From: Mytilus edulis
Taxonomy: Eukaryota > Mollusca > Bivalvia > Mytilida > Mytilidae
NCBI RefSeq assembly: GCF_963676685.1
Contig: NC_092344.1
Coordinates: 86,272,749 to 86,336,748 of the forward strand
Length of the DNA stretch: 64,000 nucleotides
Direction of reading: 5' to 3'
Shown here: in pieces, positions 29,030 to 39,871 of the stretch
Numbering within the stretch: position 1 is the first letter of the stretch
Layout: each line of letters begins with the position of its first letter
Notes under the pieces: generated by a model
Told to the model about the DNA's origin: nothing
Seen by the model: the letters and a program-made list of their open reading frames with translations, nothing else
Database searches by the model: none
Made by a program: the position numbers and the translations under genes

Positions 29030-30359
29030 CCTACTTGTCGCTTATATCATTTACTTATTGCACCTCCAGATAAAAGAAGTTTACTCTTCTACTTCTGTGA
29101 ATAATTTTCCAGTTACGGGACACCTTTCTACTCATTGGTGATTCGATGGCAGATAGTGTAGAGTAGGGTGCTCATTTTCGCCATATCTTTCCATGTTATC
29201 TTCAGTTTATGTTCAGGTCCTTATGTTTTTGAAGTATACTGACATTTCTATATAGAGATAACTTCAAATGCAAAATATTCTTAGCTTTAAAACGTGTTTG
29301 TTTTGAGAAAAATCATTTGAAATGTTCAGTGGATTAAAGGGTGTTTGAAATTTCCTGATGTTTTGTCAACGGGGGACACATCGCCGTTGTTACACGTCTG
29401 TTTAAAACCAAATAACTGCAGCTTTAAACAATATGTATCAAATATATTTTATTATAGATGAATAGCAGACATTTGAAAGGTGTAAAAAAAAATGAAATTT
29501 AGGGCAATCAGTCAACATGGTCAAAGAATTACTAAAGAAATACTTCTTTGAAATGGTTTTTTCATTCAGGAAATTGTTCCAACCCCTGGAATACCCCCCT
29601 TTTCCCTGGATCCACAACTGGTTTGTAAACAAATATGGACATTTTGCTTTTATAGTCATGATTTTTTTTTTACAAAGTGTGCGGGCAAATTCATATCTCT
29701 GTGCAATGTAATAATGATAATACGTGTTAATTAACGGATATATAACTAGGGGGTTTGGGGTGGGGTGGAGAGAAAAAGAGAGACACTAGCTGTACATTAT
29801 AAGAGGCTACAAACACTTCTGTACAGTATTGAATGAAGAAAAAAATCATTCAAATCGGACAAGAAATATCGCCAGCCTAGAAGTTATGAAAAATTAATAA
29901 ACTTATTAGCAATCATATAACACATCTTTGTATTCTATATCAAATGGCAAACATGACTAAGTTCCACACATGAGAAATCATGAATAAAAAGTCATCAAAA
30001 GTGCCAAAAATAGGAGGCACAAATGAAATTTCTGTCCCTGTAATGCAAAGTTAAGTTATAATAGTATTAAAGAAAAACTGTTGCAGTTACTGATGGCACT
30101 GGCGACAGAACGAATTACAAAATAGACCAATTACTAGACATCGTTTTCTTGCGAAGCCTGTAAAATCTTAAAACTCATTGTAACCCAACTTACCCCCATC
30201 CCCAACTCACGCCTAATTGGTAGCCAAATGCGACAAAGAAACAAGTCTTCTACAAAAGCGTAGGATATTAACGAAAAGTTCTCTGAACAATGGTAATGAC
30301 GTTAAAATGAAATCTCTATGACTACATATAAGTAGAAGACGTTTGACCACGTTACCGCA
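29030..30359. promoter_or_regulatory. Intergenic region between two divergent genes
   Basis: 1.33 kb separates the SUMF1 start codon (minus) from the three-exon gene start (plus). Promoters for both presumably lie here, but I see no clear TATA or initiator that decides a start. A TATAAGT at 30327-30333 is too close to the ATG at 30360 to be convincing. Confidence 0.4.
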
Positions 30360-30502
30360 ATGAAGAAACTACAATTTGCAAAAGTTGCACCGCTTGGAGT
30401 GAAACCGTCTGAAGATTATGATAAGAAAGGGTTATCGATTCAATCTGAATGTCCCAAGGATTTATTTCTGGCTAAAAAGGGATACCAACAAACCAAACTC
30501 TC
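30360..30502 (+). CDS. Three-exon gene, exon 1
   Basis: 47 codons plus 2 nt from the ATG at 30360. Donor TC|GTAAGT is a perfect consensus. Without splicing the frame would stop at once (TAA within the donor), which supports splicing here. Confidence 0.7.
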
Positions 30503-33500
30503 GTAAGTTAAATCTATCAGTAGTATGGTGGCGCCATGATTTCGCGTTGTCCTTTCATATTTCATGAAGTAAAAATGAAAATTTTGATGAAAAGGTATGT
30601 TTACAATAAAACAGAATAAGACGCCTTCTTTATTAAAGATACTATGAATATAAATAAAATTCGGAGTATTGGTATGATTGCCAATAAGACATGCAACTAG
30701 CTCACGGTTCCAATATACAAAACACTATATTAATACCGCTATTCGTTTGAAAAAGGTTCTGTTGATATTTTACTCGTTCTATCACTATATCTGGATGCCA
30801 GAGAAGAATTGGCGTGGTTTAACTAATCAAAACCCGTCAACCGTATGCGGTGACCACCTGGATTGGTTAAAAAATAAATAAAATGCAAGTAAACTATGTT
30901 AGTCTTTGGCGATGTCTAAAATCGGCAAAAATTCACCGTCATATAGTTTGAATGGATCATTTCTGATGTTAATACAACTGGGTCGAGACCTTTGTCGGTG
31001 GACTGTTTTTCCCATTGTTTTGGTATAATATATTTTGCCGGAAAGTAAACATCAGTATGTTGATGGTTTTCTGAAACTAAAGAAGATTTATTAGTTATTT
31101 GAACATGTTTCCTGCGATCAATGATACGTGTACTCTAAGTAACACAAGAATTCTCGTAATATAAAATTATTTGGTGAGTTCAGATTTGACATCAAGAATG
31201 GTCCACATAAGGAACTACAACTAAAATTCGATCATATATAATTTCTACTCGTTTCATTTATAAGATTCGATCAAAATTTCTGTGAATCAAATATTTGTCA
31301 TTATTCTGATAAATTAGTTAGATTCTTCTGTAAATGGTGTGAACATATGAAGAGAAGACGTGCCAAAAAATCTGGTATTTTTTTCAGATGATTTCTCAGA
31401 TGTTTAAATACGGATATTGTTTTTACAAATTTGCTTCAATTAATAGTCGCAATGCGCATCTTATGCAGCTAAATTGGTCTCTTAATGTTATCATCTATCT
31501 ACACCAATGAACAGGGTGCATTTCCGTTGCACCCCTGTTTTGGTTAGTGCATGTACGTTGCAAATAGGTCTCTTAGAAGAAGACACACATTCAATATAGT
31601 AATAAGAAAGAAATTATTTATCAAACAAACTTTTTTTTTTACATAAAAAGATTAGAAAAAACAACAGAGGACACTGATATTCTGTTTTATCGAGGTGTTC
31701 TAAAAAGGACTTGTAAATGTCAAAGTAATAAAAAGAAAATAATAAGTATTTATTTGATAAAATGTGCCTTTAGAATGTATAAAGATTGCCATGTTCCATC
31801 TAATTTTATAGTATGGTAAAAATATATAAATATTTCAACATTAATAAGATTTTAAAAACAATAACCTTTTAAACCTCTATCTTAAAAGGCTAGCTGGTTT
31901 ATATAATATCATCCGCTTAATATATGTACTTCTTCCGTATATGATATTGTTTGTATGTACTTCTTCCGTATGTGATATTCTTAGTATGTACTTCTTCCGT
32001 ATATGATATTCTTATGTATGTACTTCTTCCGTATATGATATTCTTAGTATGTACTTCTTCCGTATGTGATATTCTTATATGTACTTTTTCCGTATGTAAT
32101 ATTCTTATACATGTACTTCTTCCGTATGTGATATTCTTATATGTATTTCTTCCGTATGTGATATTCTTATATGTACTTCTTCCGTATGTGATATTCTTAT
32201 ACATGTTCTTCTTCCGTATGTGATATTCTTATATGTATTTTGTCTGTACGTGATATTCTTATATGTACTTCTTCCGTATGTGATATTCTTATATTCCACA
32301 GGAACCGTTGTAGTTAGGTGCCTTGTTTTCATAGCTGGTGGGTAAGGGGGACTTTCAGCATATAAATAGTCATGTTCGACTAGTATTGGTTGTGTTCCCC
32401 ATTTTGAAAAACTAGTATAACAACAGTCAGATGATATGAAAGCGACTGATCTGACACAATGAGCGATTACACTTTCTCTGAAGAAAAAAAAAGAAATATA
32501 ACAGCAGTGAAGTGACCTGACGCAATAGTTTCTAATAACATTCACAGATATTTTTCTTGTTACACTCACTTTTGGCATTTGGTACTGCTTTTTTTCATAA
32601 AAAAGAATGGCCAACGTAGATAAAAGTATGTTGTCTTAAGGAAGGATAAATCCTACTTTGTAAAGGATCACTCTGATTCAAACAAAAAATTCTCTGAAAC
32701 TGACATTATCAAGATGCTTGATTTATTGATTGACGATAGAATTATTTGTTACGTTCGGAGGACGTGTTTTTCAACAGACTATCGGCATTCCAATGGGAAC
32801 AAACTGTGCCCCTCTTCTTGCCGACTTGTTTCTTTATTATTAGAGGCTGACTTCATACAGGAACTTCTCAGGAATAAAGATCAGAATATCTTTGAACTCT
32901 ACTTTCCGCTATATAGATGATGTTCTTTCACTAGATAATTCAAAATTTGGTGACTATGTTGAACTCATCTATCCCATCGAACTAGAGATAAAGGATACTA
33001 CAGATACAGTTACGTCGGCCTCATATCTTGACTTACATCTAGAAATTGACAATGAGGGTCGGTTGAAAACAAAACTTTACGACAAAAGAGATGATTTCAG
33101 TTTTCAATTGTGAACTTTCCATTTTTAAGTAGCAACATTCCAGCAGCACCTGCATACGGGGTATTTATCTCCCAATTGATACGAAATTCCCTTGCTTGCA
33201 TTTCCTATCATGATTTTCTTGATAGCGGGTTGCTGCTCACAAGGAAGCTATTAAACCAAGATTTCCAAATGGTGAGGTTGAAATCATCCCTTCGTAAATT
33301 TTACGGACGCCATCACGAGTTGCTTGACCGTTATGGAATAACCGTTTCACAAATGATATCGGATATGTTTCTTACGTCGTAACTACAATCCCCTTCCCTT
33401 TCATGAATGTGACCTACCGAATTAGACTATTTACCAGATTTGTTATCACATAAACAACACGACGGGTGCCACATGTGAAGCAGGATCTAATTACCCTTCC

Positions 33501-36148
33501 GGAGCACCTGAGATCACCCCTAGTTTTTGCTGGGGTTCGTTATGCTTATTCTTTAGTTTTCTATGTCGTGTCATGTGAACTATTGTTTGTCTGTTTGTCT
33601 TTTTTCATTTTTAGCCATGGCGTTGTCAGGTTATTTTCGATTTATGAGTTTGGCTGTCCCTTTGTTATCTTTCGTTCCTCTTTTTGAGATCTTTGTCATA
33701 TAATTTTACGAAACTTCCGTCTAACACGTTTAACCCGGCCAAATTATGTATGCATGTGCCTGTCCCATGTCAGAAGCCTGTACTTCAGTGGTTGTCGTTT
33801 GTTGCTGTGTTACATATTTGTTTTTCGTTCATTATTTGTACATTAATAAGGCTGTTAGATTTCTCATTTGAATTGTTTCACATTTGTGATTTTGGGGCCT
33901 CTTATAGCTGACTATACGGTATGGGCTTTGCTCATTGTTGAAAGCCGTACGATGACCTATTGCTGCTAGTTTCCGTGCTTTTTTCACTCTCCTGTAAAGA
34001 ACTGCCTCATTGGCAATCATACCACATCTTCTTTTTTATATTTTGCAAAGATTTTTTTATCATTTAAAGATAATTTTTAATGGACAATTTTGAAATGCTG
34101 TTTTCCGTGATTTTTGTTCTGTTTTACGGATAAATGGTTTATATTTTTTTTGTAGTAAACATTCAGATAGTCTGATTAATTTGTTAAGATATAAATCACT
34201 GTTCAAAATACTGAATGCAAGTAAATTTAAGCAATGTGTCATTTTGTGTACATTTTATGTGTGTAAAATGTGTATAAATTTATAGATGAGTAACCCGCCT
34301 TTTCATTTTATAGATCGTACATCGAAGCTAGAAAAATAATAATTACACCATTGAATTCAGTACATTGAATTGTTTTGTGAGACATAAATACTTTTTATGA
34401 TGAAAATATATTTAGAAAGTTATACAATGAAACATGCTGAACTTTCAATGATTTTCTCGATAACACCTGATTAACAGACTTTAGCCAACCCGATTAACAG
34501 ACCAACTGCCGATATAGCCGCATACTCAATATAGATTAACCGACCAATCTCTCGGTTAGCCGAGTGTCGGCCGTGTATATGTCACTTTTCCATGAAATCA
34601 CGGTTATGAAACTTGGACAGAACCATCTGTAAGATCAAGATCAAGATATAAAATCTAATGACATTTCCCCTCATATTTTCCTGACAAACGACAGTCACAA
34701 TTACACTTTATATCTGTGACAGCAGCAACAGCAGGCGAGACATTTAGTTTTCGGTGTTTTCGTTGGATCCTTTTACGATTTTCTACTTTCAATAAATGTA
34801 CTAGTCTATGATAACCAAATGCACCATTTCTATTTCTATAACAAAGATGATCTGTAAACCAACTATATACTTGGCCAATAAGCTTATCACGAATTTCAAA
34901 TTTACTTCGTAAAAGTCTGACACTACATTTCTATACGAAATTTAAGGCATGTTCAAACTTTTAATATGAACACCCAGATGTTTTAAAATAATTATTACGT
35001 AGGACTTGCATAGACGCGAATAAATGTTTTCACAACTTACACATCAAGTAACTGTACGTTTCCATGAACACTACATATGTTTAATCCAGTATATTATAAT
35101 TTGTTTTACAGAAAGTCCAATGTTTAAGTCTCGTTTAACCGATGTTTAAGTCTCGTTTAACCGAGGTCTTTAAGTAAATGTTTATTTGTCTATTTAGGTT
35201 TCTTACTACTGTACCACCTACGTTGTCAGGTGAAAGTCCGAAGTTCCTGAGGAAAATAGCAGATCATCGTAAAAATTTCCCGAATACATATAAAACATTG
35301 ACAAGGACAAGGTAAGTACATGTTCATTAAGATTAAAAGGTTAACATGTAAATGATTAAATAAATGCACAAATCAACTAATTTTTTGGGTATACATACGG
35401 CGTACACAAAACTTCCTCTGATATGGTCAAACTCAACAACATATTCAACCTAGAATCCTTTTTGTTCAAATATTATCAATGCCATGGGAGTAAAAATAAA
35501 GTTGGATTTATTCTTTCACCTTATACAGTTGAGACACGATTACTTTAAAATTTCGCAATTATTCGTAATTATAGTATTAAATCAACAGTGGAGGGCGGAT
35601 ATGTATATATTAGTATTTCTTTCTTTGTTTGATAGGTTTATTTCTTTATCATACTCAGTAAATCTGAAAATGTCGAAGCAAATAGTATAAACAACAAAAT
35701 ATAATAAAAGACATGACACACATTTAAAATTAAGCGGTCCCTTTGAATTGCTTAAATAGCTTATATGGTTCTAAGTGGTGTTTGTATACATATATGCTCT
35801 TATCCACACACAAAAGACATAGAACTAAATATTTCTATAAAACATTGTATATATGCTTGAAAGGTGTATTCAAAATCTAAATGTATTTATCAGCTTTCAT
35901 AAAGAGTTTCTTTTCTGTTTTATAGGTCAGAAGATGTAGAAAAGGAGTTTTGTTCTGGTGATTTTAATGCGAGTTGCTTTGAGAAAAATGAGCAAGCCAG
36001 CTGTTGTAACATAGCAGAAGATGCTACTACCTGTAACGACAGAATAGAAGAATTAGTTGTTAATAACCGAATTCTTAAATTTAGACTCATGTATTTACGT
36101 AGAAAGCTTCGTAAACAATTGCGAAATAATCGAGTATATCCAGCCTAA
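30360..36148 (+). CDS. Uncharacterised three-exon gene, predicted 159-residue basic protein
   Basis: Three exons (30360-30502, 35198-35311, 35926-36148) join with canonical GT-AG borders and matching phase 2 junctions into 160 codons including TAA. All three show the coding-type frame expected, and no internal stop appears after joining. I do not recognise the protein. The N-terminal half is Lys-rich with Pro-containing turns (KVAPLGVKPSEDYDKK, VPPTLSGESPKFLRK). Exon 3 adds five cysteines (FC, SC, SCC, TC) in an acidic stretch and a very basic, helix-prone end (KFRLMYLRRKLRKQLRNN). No signal peptide or membrane segment is seen, so an intracellular, perhaps nucleic-acid-binding or structural, protein is possible (inference). 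AATAAA follows 41 nt after the stop. The 4.7 kb first intron holds a minisatellite and repeats. Confidence 0.7.
31919..32295. repeat. Minisatellite of 12 units of about 31 bp
   Basis: Unit TATGTACTTCTTCCGTATGT plus GATATTCTTA, with small length differences of 29-33 bp between copies. Because many units differ by whole codons, both strands stay open over long stretches (minus-strand frames read repeated NITYGRSTYK). These open frames are a by-product of the repeat, not genes. It lies in intron 1 of the three-exon gene. Confidence 0.95.
32640..33383 (+). pseudogene. Reverse-transcriptase fragment, decayed
   Basis: Three frames joined by shifts encode the C-terminal half of a reverse transcriptase. 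In order: a MLDLLIDD helix, GIPMGTNCAPL-type fingers/palm motif (the local frame at 32790-32825 reads IPMGTNCAPLLADLF), FRYIDDVLSL with the catalytic Asp pair intact near 32915, SASYLDLHLEI, YDKRDDFSF, APAYGVFISQLIR and LKSSLRKFYGRHHELLDRYG. A stop after the LFLYY stretch and two frameshifts disable it. The family is widespread in marine invertebrates; a link to Penelope-like elements is possible but not shown. It matches relics at 42410-43330 and 54880-55465. Confidence 0.8.
33384..33690 (+). repeat. 3' tail of the reverse-transcriptase element
   Basis: Continues directly from the RT frame. Contains TTCCGGAGCACCTGAGATCA and CCATGGCGTTGTCAGGTTAT. The same tail occurs alone at 6961-7110 and, reversed, at 50745-50985, so it is often left behind without the RT part. 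Confidence 0.7.
33691..34040 (+). repeat. Interspersed mussel-type repeat, long copy
   Basis: Contains CATGTCAGAAGCCTGTACTT, the GTGGTTGTCGTTTG block, GGGGCCTCTTATAGCTGACT, ACGGTATGGGCTTTGCTCAT and the GGCAATCATACCACATCTTC end. It is the longest single-orientation copy in the window. Confidence 0.85.
35198..35311 (+). CDS. Three-exon gene, exon 2
   Basis: 114 nt. Acceptor GTCTATTTAG, donor AG|GTAAGT. Encodes a Ser/Thr/Lys/Arg-rich stretch with FLTTVPPTLSGESPKF. Confidence 0.7.
35926..36148 (+). CDS. Three-exon gene, exon 3 and stop
   Basis: 223 nt. Acceptor TTCTGTTTTATAG. Ends VYPA then TAA (36146-36148). Contains the cysteine cluster and the basic C-terminal helix. Confidence 0.72.
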
Positions 36149-36188
36149 AACACGTTTCCATCAAATCAATGTGAAGGTTTATTTTTAA

Positions 36189-36194
36189 AATAAA
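36189..36194 (+). terminator. Polyadenylation signal of the three-exon gene
   Basis: AATAAA 41 nt after the stop codon, in an A/T-rich 3' end. Confidence 0.6.
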
Positions 36195-37184
36195 TTGATA
36201 TTATATACACATCGTATTGCTTTTTTTTTATGACGATAAGAATTTATCTTAGTTTCCACTATAAAATATGAAACCGTCTAGTATGTTCAACTGGAAACGT
36301 AAGAATTTTTAAAGATTTTTTAAAACTATTTTATGTCATATTTTCCTTCAGTCACAGTCCCTTATCTCATCCTGTGACCCCCAGAACGACCAACGGTACA
36401 TATGTCCTTTAAGTTTTGGGAATGTTAAACTTGTTTCTATTTTTTTTTCTTGTGGCTTTTAATTTTTTTTATCTTTAATATATATGTCCGTCGGTTTAAC
36501 CCTACAATTAAAGTACACCTTCTCACACACATCAAATTGTACGGCCGCGCCTGCTGAATGAAACACAAAAGTGTAAATATCCAAACATAACATTTCTCCC
36601 TAAAATATTCGTTCATTTATCAAACTAATAAAATATTAATTGTCTGCTTTACCCTTTATTTATACCAGACATGAGATTTTTTTATGCTAATGATTCACCT
36701 TCCATGTTAATTACTCAATATTATGTTCGCCGATTAATAAAACAACATGTTGGCTACTAAATGTATTATCCTATATGAATAAGTATACAATAGGGATGCT
36801 TTGTCTTTGAAGTTATAAAAGTTTAATGACGTACTCGTCTAATACGGATCCAACATAAAACACTGGCACACACGGCAAATAAAAATTACTTAATTATTCA
36901 TAAAGTCTTAGAGGATGGTGTAAATTACATTAAGGCGAAAACTGTTATATCATATAATAGTTCACATGACTGTTCCACTTACTATGTGACTAAATGATTC
37001 TGTTTTTTCCGAACAAATGTTAACCAACCTTTTGCCAATTTTCACAAAACACCGTTCAAAGTTTCGTCTTTTTAACTACATAATATGTAAATACCGGATG
37101 GTTTTTCTTGGTAGGCACATCACAAAAGAATTATTTACATAAAAATAATCAGAAAATGTTCTTGATATCAGCTGTTGATATTTA

Positions 37185-37220
<36 letters not shown>

Positions 37221-37860
37221 AAACTATAACAAATAAACTTCTTTCAGAAAAAATAATTATATTTTTATGACGCAGAAGCTATACAATTACAAATCTGTAA
37301 TAACTAATAAGTTTCCAAACAAATATTTTTCCTAACAAATATTTTTCATATTCAAGAGGCAATTAACTTTCTAATTATAAATCCCATTTAAATTATCACT
37401 CATCAAACACATTGTCAAACATTTGATTATTATGATCATTGCAAGTATAGTCAATACTGTATATCAAAACAAAATAATACGTATTTACTCCCATTTTTAG
37501 AATTTTGTACTGATATTTCAGTTGCATGATTGATTCAAAAATGTACTCATAATTTACCAAACCGTATATCTTCGATTTTATATTGAGTTAGTCATATTTG
37601 TGTTCCTTTATTTATAAAAAGAAAGAAAATGACTTGAATGCAACACTTTTTCCTATCATCATTATTTGAATAACGTCCAGTGACGCACATTTCATGAATA
37701 CTTATGATGAAAACAAGCGAAATATTTCAACACAATATAACCGAATAAAATGTGGTGATACATAAAAGCTTCTAGGTATATTTATTCGGGAAATATTTAG
37801 AATGGAAATTTCAAATTGATCGTGTATGTAAATGCAGTTTTCGTACAGAATTAAGAAATA
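36195..37860. other. Intergenic, AT-rich
   Basis: No gene recognised. A 31-nt T run lies at about 37186-37216. Small open frames lack features. Confidence 0.4.
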
Positions 37861-38260
37861 AAATTGAGAATGGAAATGGGGAATGTGCCAAAGAGACAAC
37901 AACCCGACCATAGAAAAAAACAACAGCAGAAGGTCACCAACAGGTCTTCAATGTAGCGAGAAATTCCCGCACCCGGAGGCGTCCTTCAACTGGCCCCTAA
38001 ACAAATATATACTAGTTCAGTGATAATGAACGCCATACTAATTTCCAAATTGTACACAAGAAACTAAAATTAAAATAATACAAGACTAACAAAGGCCAGA
38101 GGCTCCTGACTTGGGACAGGCGCAAAAATGCGGCGGGGTTAAACATGTTTGTGAGATCTCAACTCCCCCTCCTAATACCTCTAGCCAATGTAGAAAAGTA
38201 AACGCATAACAATACGCACATTAAAATTCAGTTCAAGAGAAGTCCGAGTCTGATGTCAGA
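37861..38260 (+). repeat. Interspersed repeat, family of 8310-8575
   Basis: Starts AATTGAGAATGGAAATGGGG, passes AATTCCCGCACCCGGAGGCG, and ends in a segment with GCAAAAATGCGGCGGGGTTA and an extension to about 38260 that the 8310 copy lacks. Confidence 0.85.
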
Positions 38261-38514
38261 AGATGTAACCAAAGAAAATAAACAAAATGACAATAATACA
38301 TAAATAACAACAGACTACTAGCAGTTAACTGACATGCCAGCTCCAGACTTCAATTAAACTGACTGAAAGATTATGATTTCATCATATGAACATCAGGCAC
38401 AATCAATCTAAATATTGGTAGTATAAGAATATTTTTTAATGCTTATATTTTGCCCTTAGTTGATTTTTGTTGCTCAATATGAAGAAATAGTAATTCAGAT
38501 GTAATTAAAAGAAT

Positions 38515-38895
38515 TTTTAAGATGTAGGAAAGCACTTCCAGAATTATTCTGGATGCATCAATACTAACACCTACCGTAAATTCATTTCATGAAAGAGCTA
38601 AAATGGTTAAATTTCAAATCTAGGATTTCTTAACATAAATTGATTCGTGTTTATAAAATTCTCAATAATAAAGCATCTAATTACCTAAAAAGACTATTTT
38701 GTACAATCATAAACTTACACAGCATAATTTAAGTTTTTCTGAAAATAATAATCAAGTATTTGTGAGGTCTTATAAAAATTCAATGAAAAAATCTTTCACA
38801 AGTAGCTCCTTAATACTTTGGAATAGCATGCAAAATAAAATAAAACTATGAGAAAATCTTGGTACTGTTAAAAGAAAATGTGTTGATGTTTAACT
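38515..38895 (+). pseudogene. Non-LTR retrotransposon, C-terminal RT fragment
   Basis: A decayed plus-strand frame reads RIILDASILTPTVNSFHERA, then after shifts a segment with HNLSFSENNNQVFVRSYKNS, MKKSFTSSSLILWNSM and a basic end. This order (ARIILDS, hydrophobic linker, TRSY-N, SFSYSGPKLWNSLP-like) is typical of the C-terminus of jockey/CR1/RTE-type proteins. Several stops and shifts are present. Confidence 0.55.
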
Positions 38896-39871
38896 ATAGA
38901 TGATAAGTAACAACTCTTTAACTTTAGTGTTTGTATATAATGTATTATTTTGTGTCTTTTGTTCTACAGACAATCATTTAGCATTAAATTTTAGTGTTCA
39001 GAAATTGTACAATTTGTAATACTTGTTTTGAATTGCTTTTACATGTAATGATAATATTTGTAACATTTTCTTGGTGTGAGGGCTTCAAGGTACATAAGTG
39101 AAAGCTTATTGAGACAATCTCTTTAAAGAAGTCCTTATAATTTTTATTATTAAAACGACTATTTTCCCACTATATATAATATAGCTATTTTTAGTTAAGA
39201 GAGGTTACCAGTACGTTAACCAGTCACTTATTACAAAAACCAAAAATACAAGGTACAGTCTAACGAAAATAACAAAGTTTGAAAAAAACACCAAGTGGGG
39301 ATACACAACTCTTGGTAACTGTTTATTAAAAAAAAAAAATCAAAAAAAATCAAAAGTCAACTGTATACCGAACACATCTTTCATTTGAAGATTTTATTAT
39401 TAAACTATACTATACAGTAATATGCGAGGTAACACTATGAATTGGCATGCGATTACATTACCAATATCGGAATTACAGTCTTATAGGTACATTTAATATG
39501 TTTATCTTTGTTAATAAATTGGTCCTTTGAGAGAAGCTATACAATAATATTATTCCCTTTTTATTATTTACCATATGACCTTTACTAAATAAATAATAAT
39601 GTCTTGACGAAAGCAAGTTACGTGTTACACGTGGTACACAAGTTAAATACATTAAATAGGTTAAATGTGATAATCCAACTAGCCAAAAGTAAGGATATAC
39701 ATAGAGTTCACAAGATTATCGAAGTTATAGAGTGTAAACTTTAATCGTAAATGTACTGCAGTTGGATTTATTATGTGAAAGGATTAAGGCATTAATGAAA
39801 ACTAAAAACAGAATGTTGTCATAACCTAGGACGTTCATTAATAGGAGCATCTCTATAATTTTTTTGGAACT

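Noticed and set aside
31917..32614. Long open frames on both strands with repeated NITYGR or HTEEVH motifs
   Set aside because: They are by-products of the tandem repeat unit length; no start context or partner exons.
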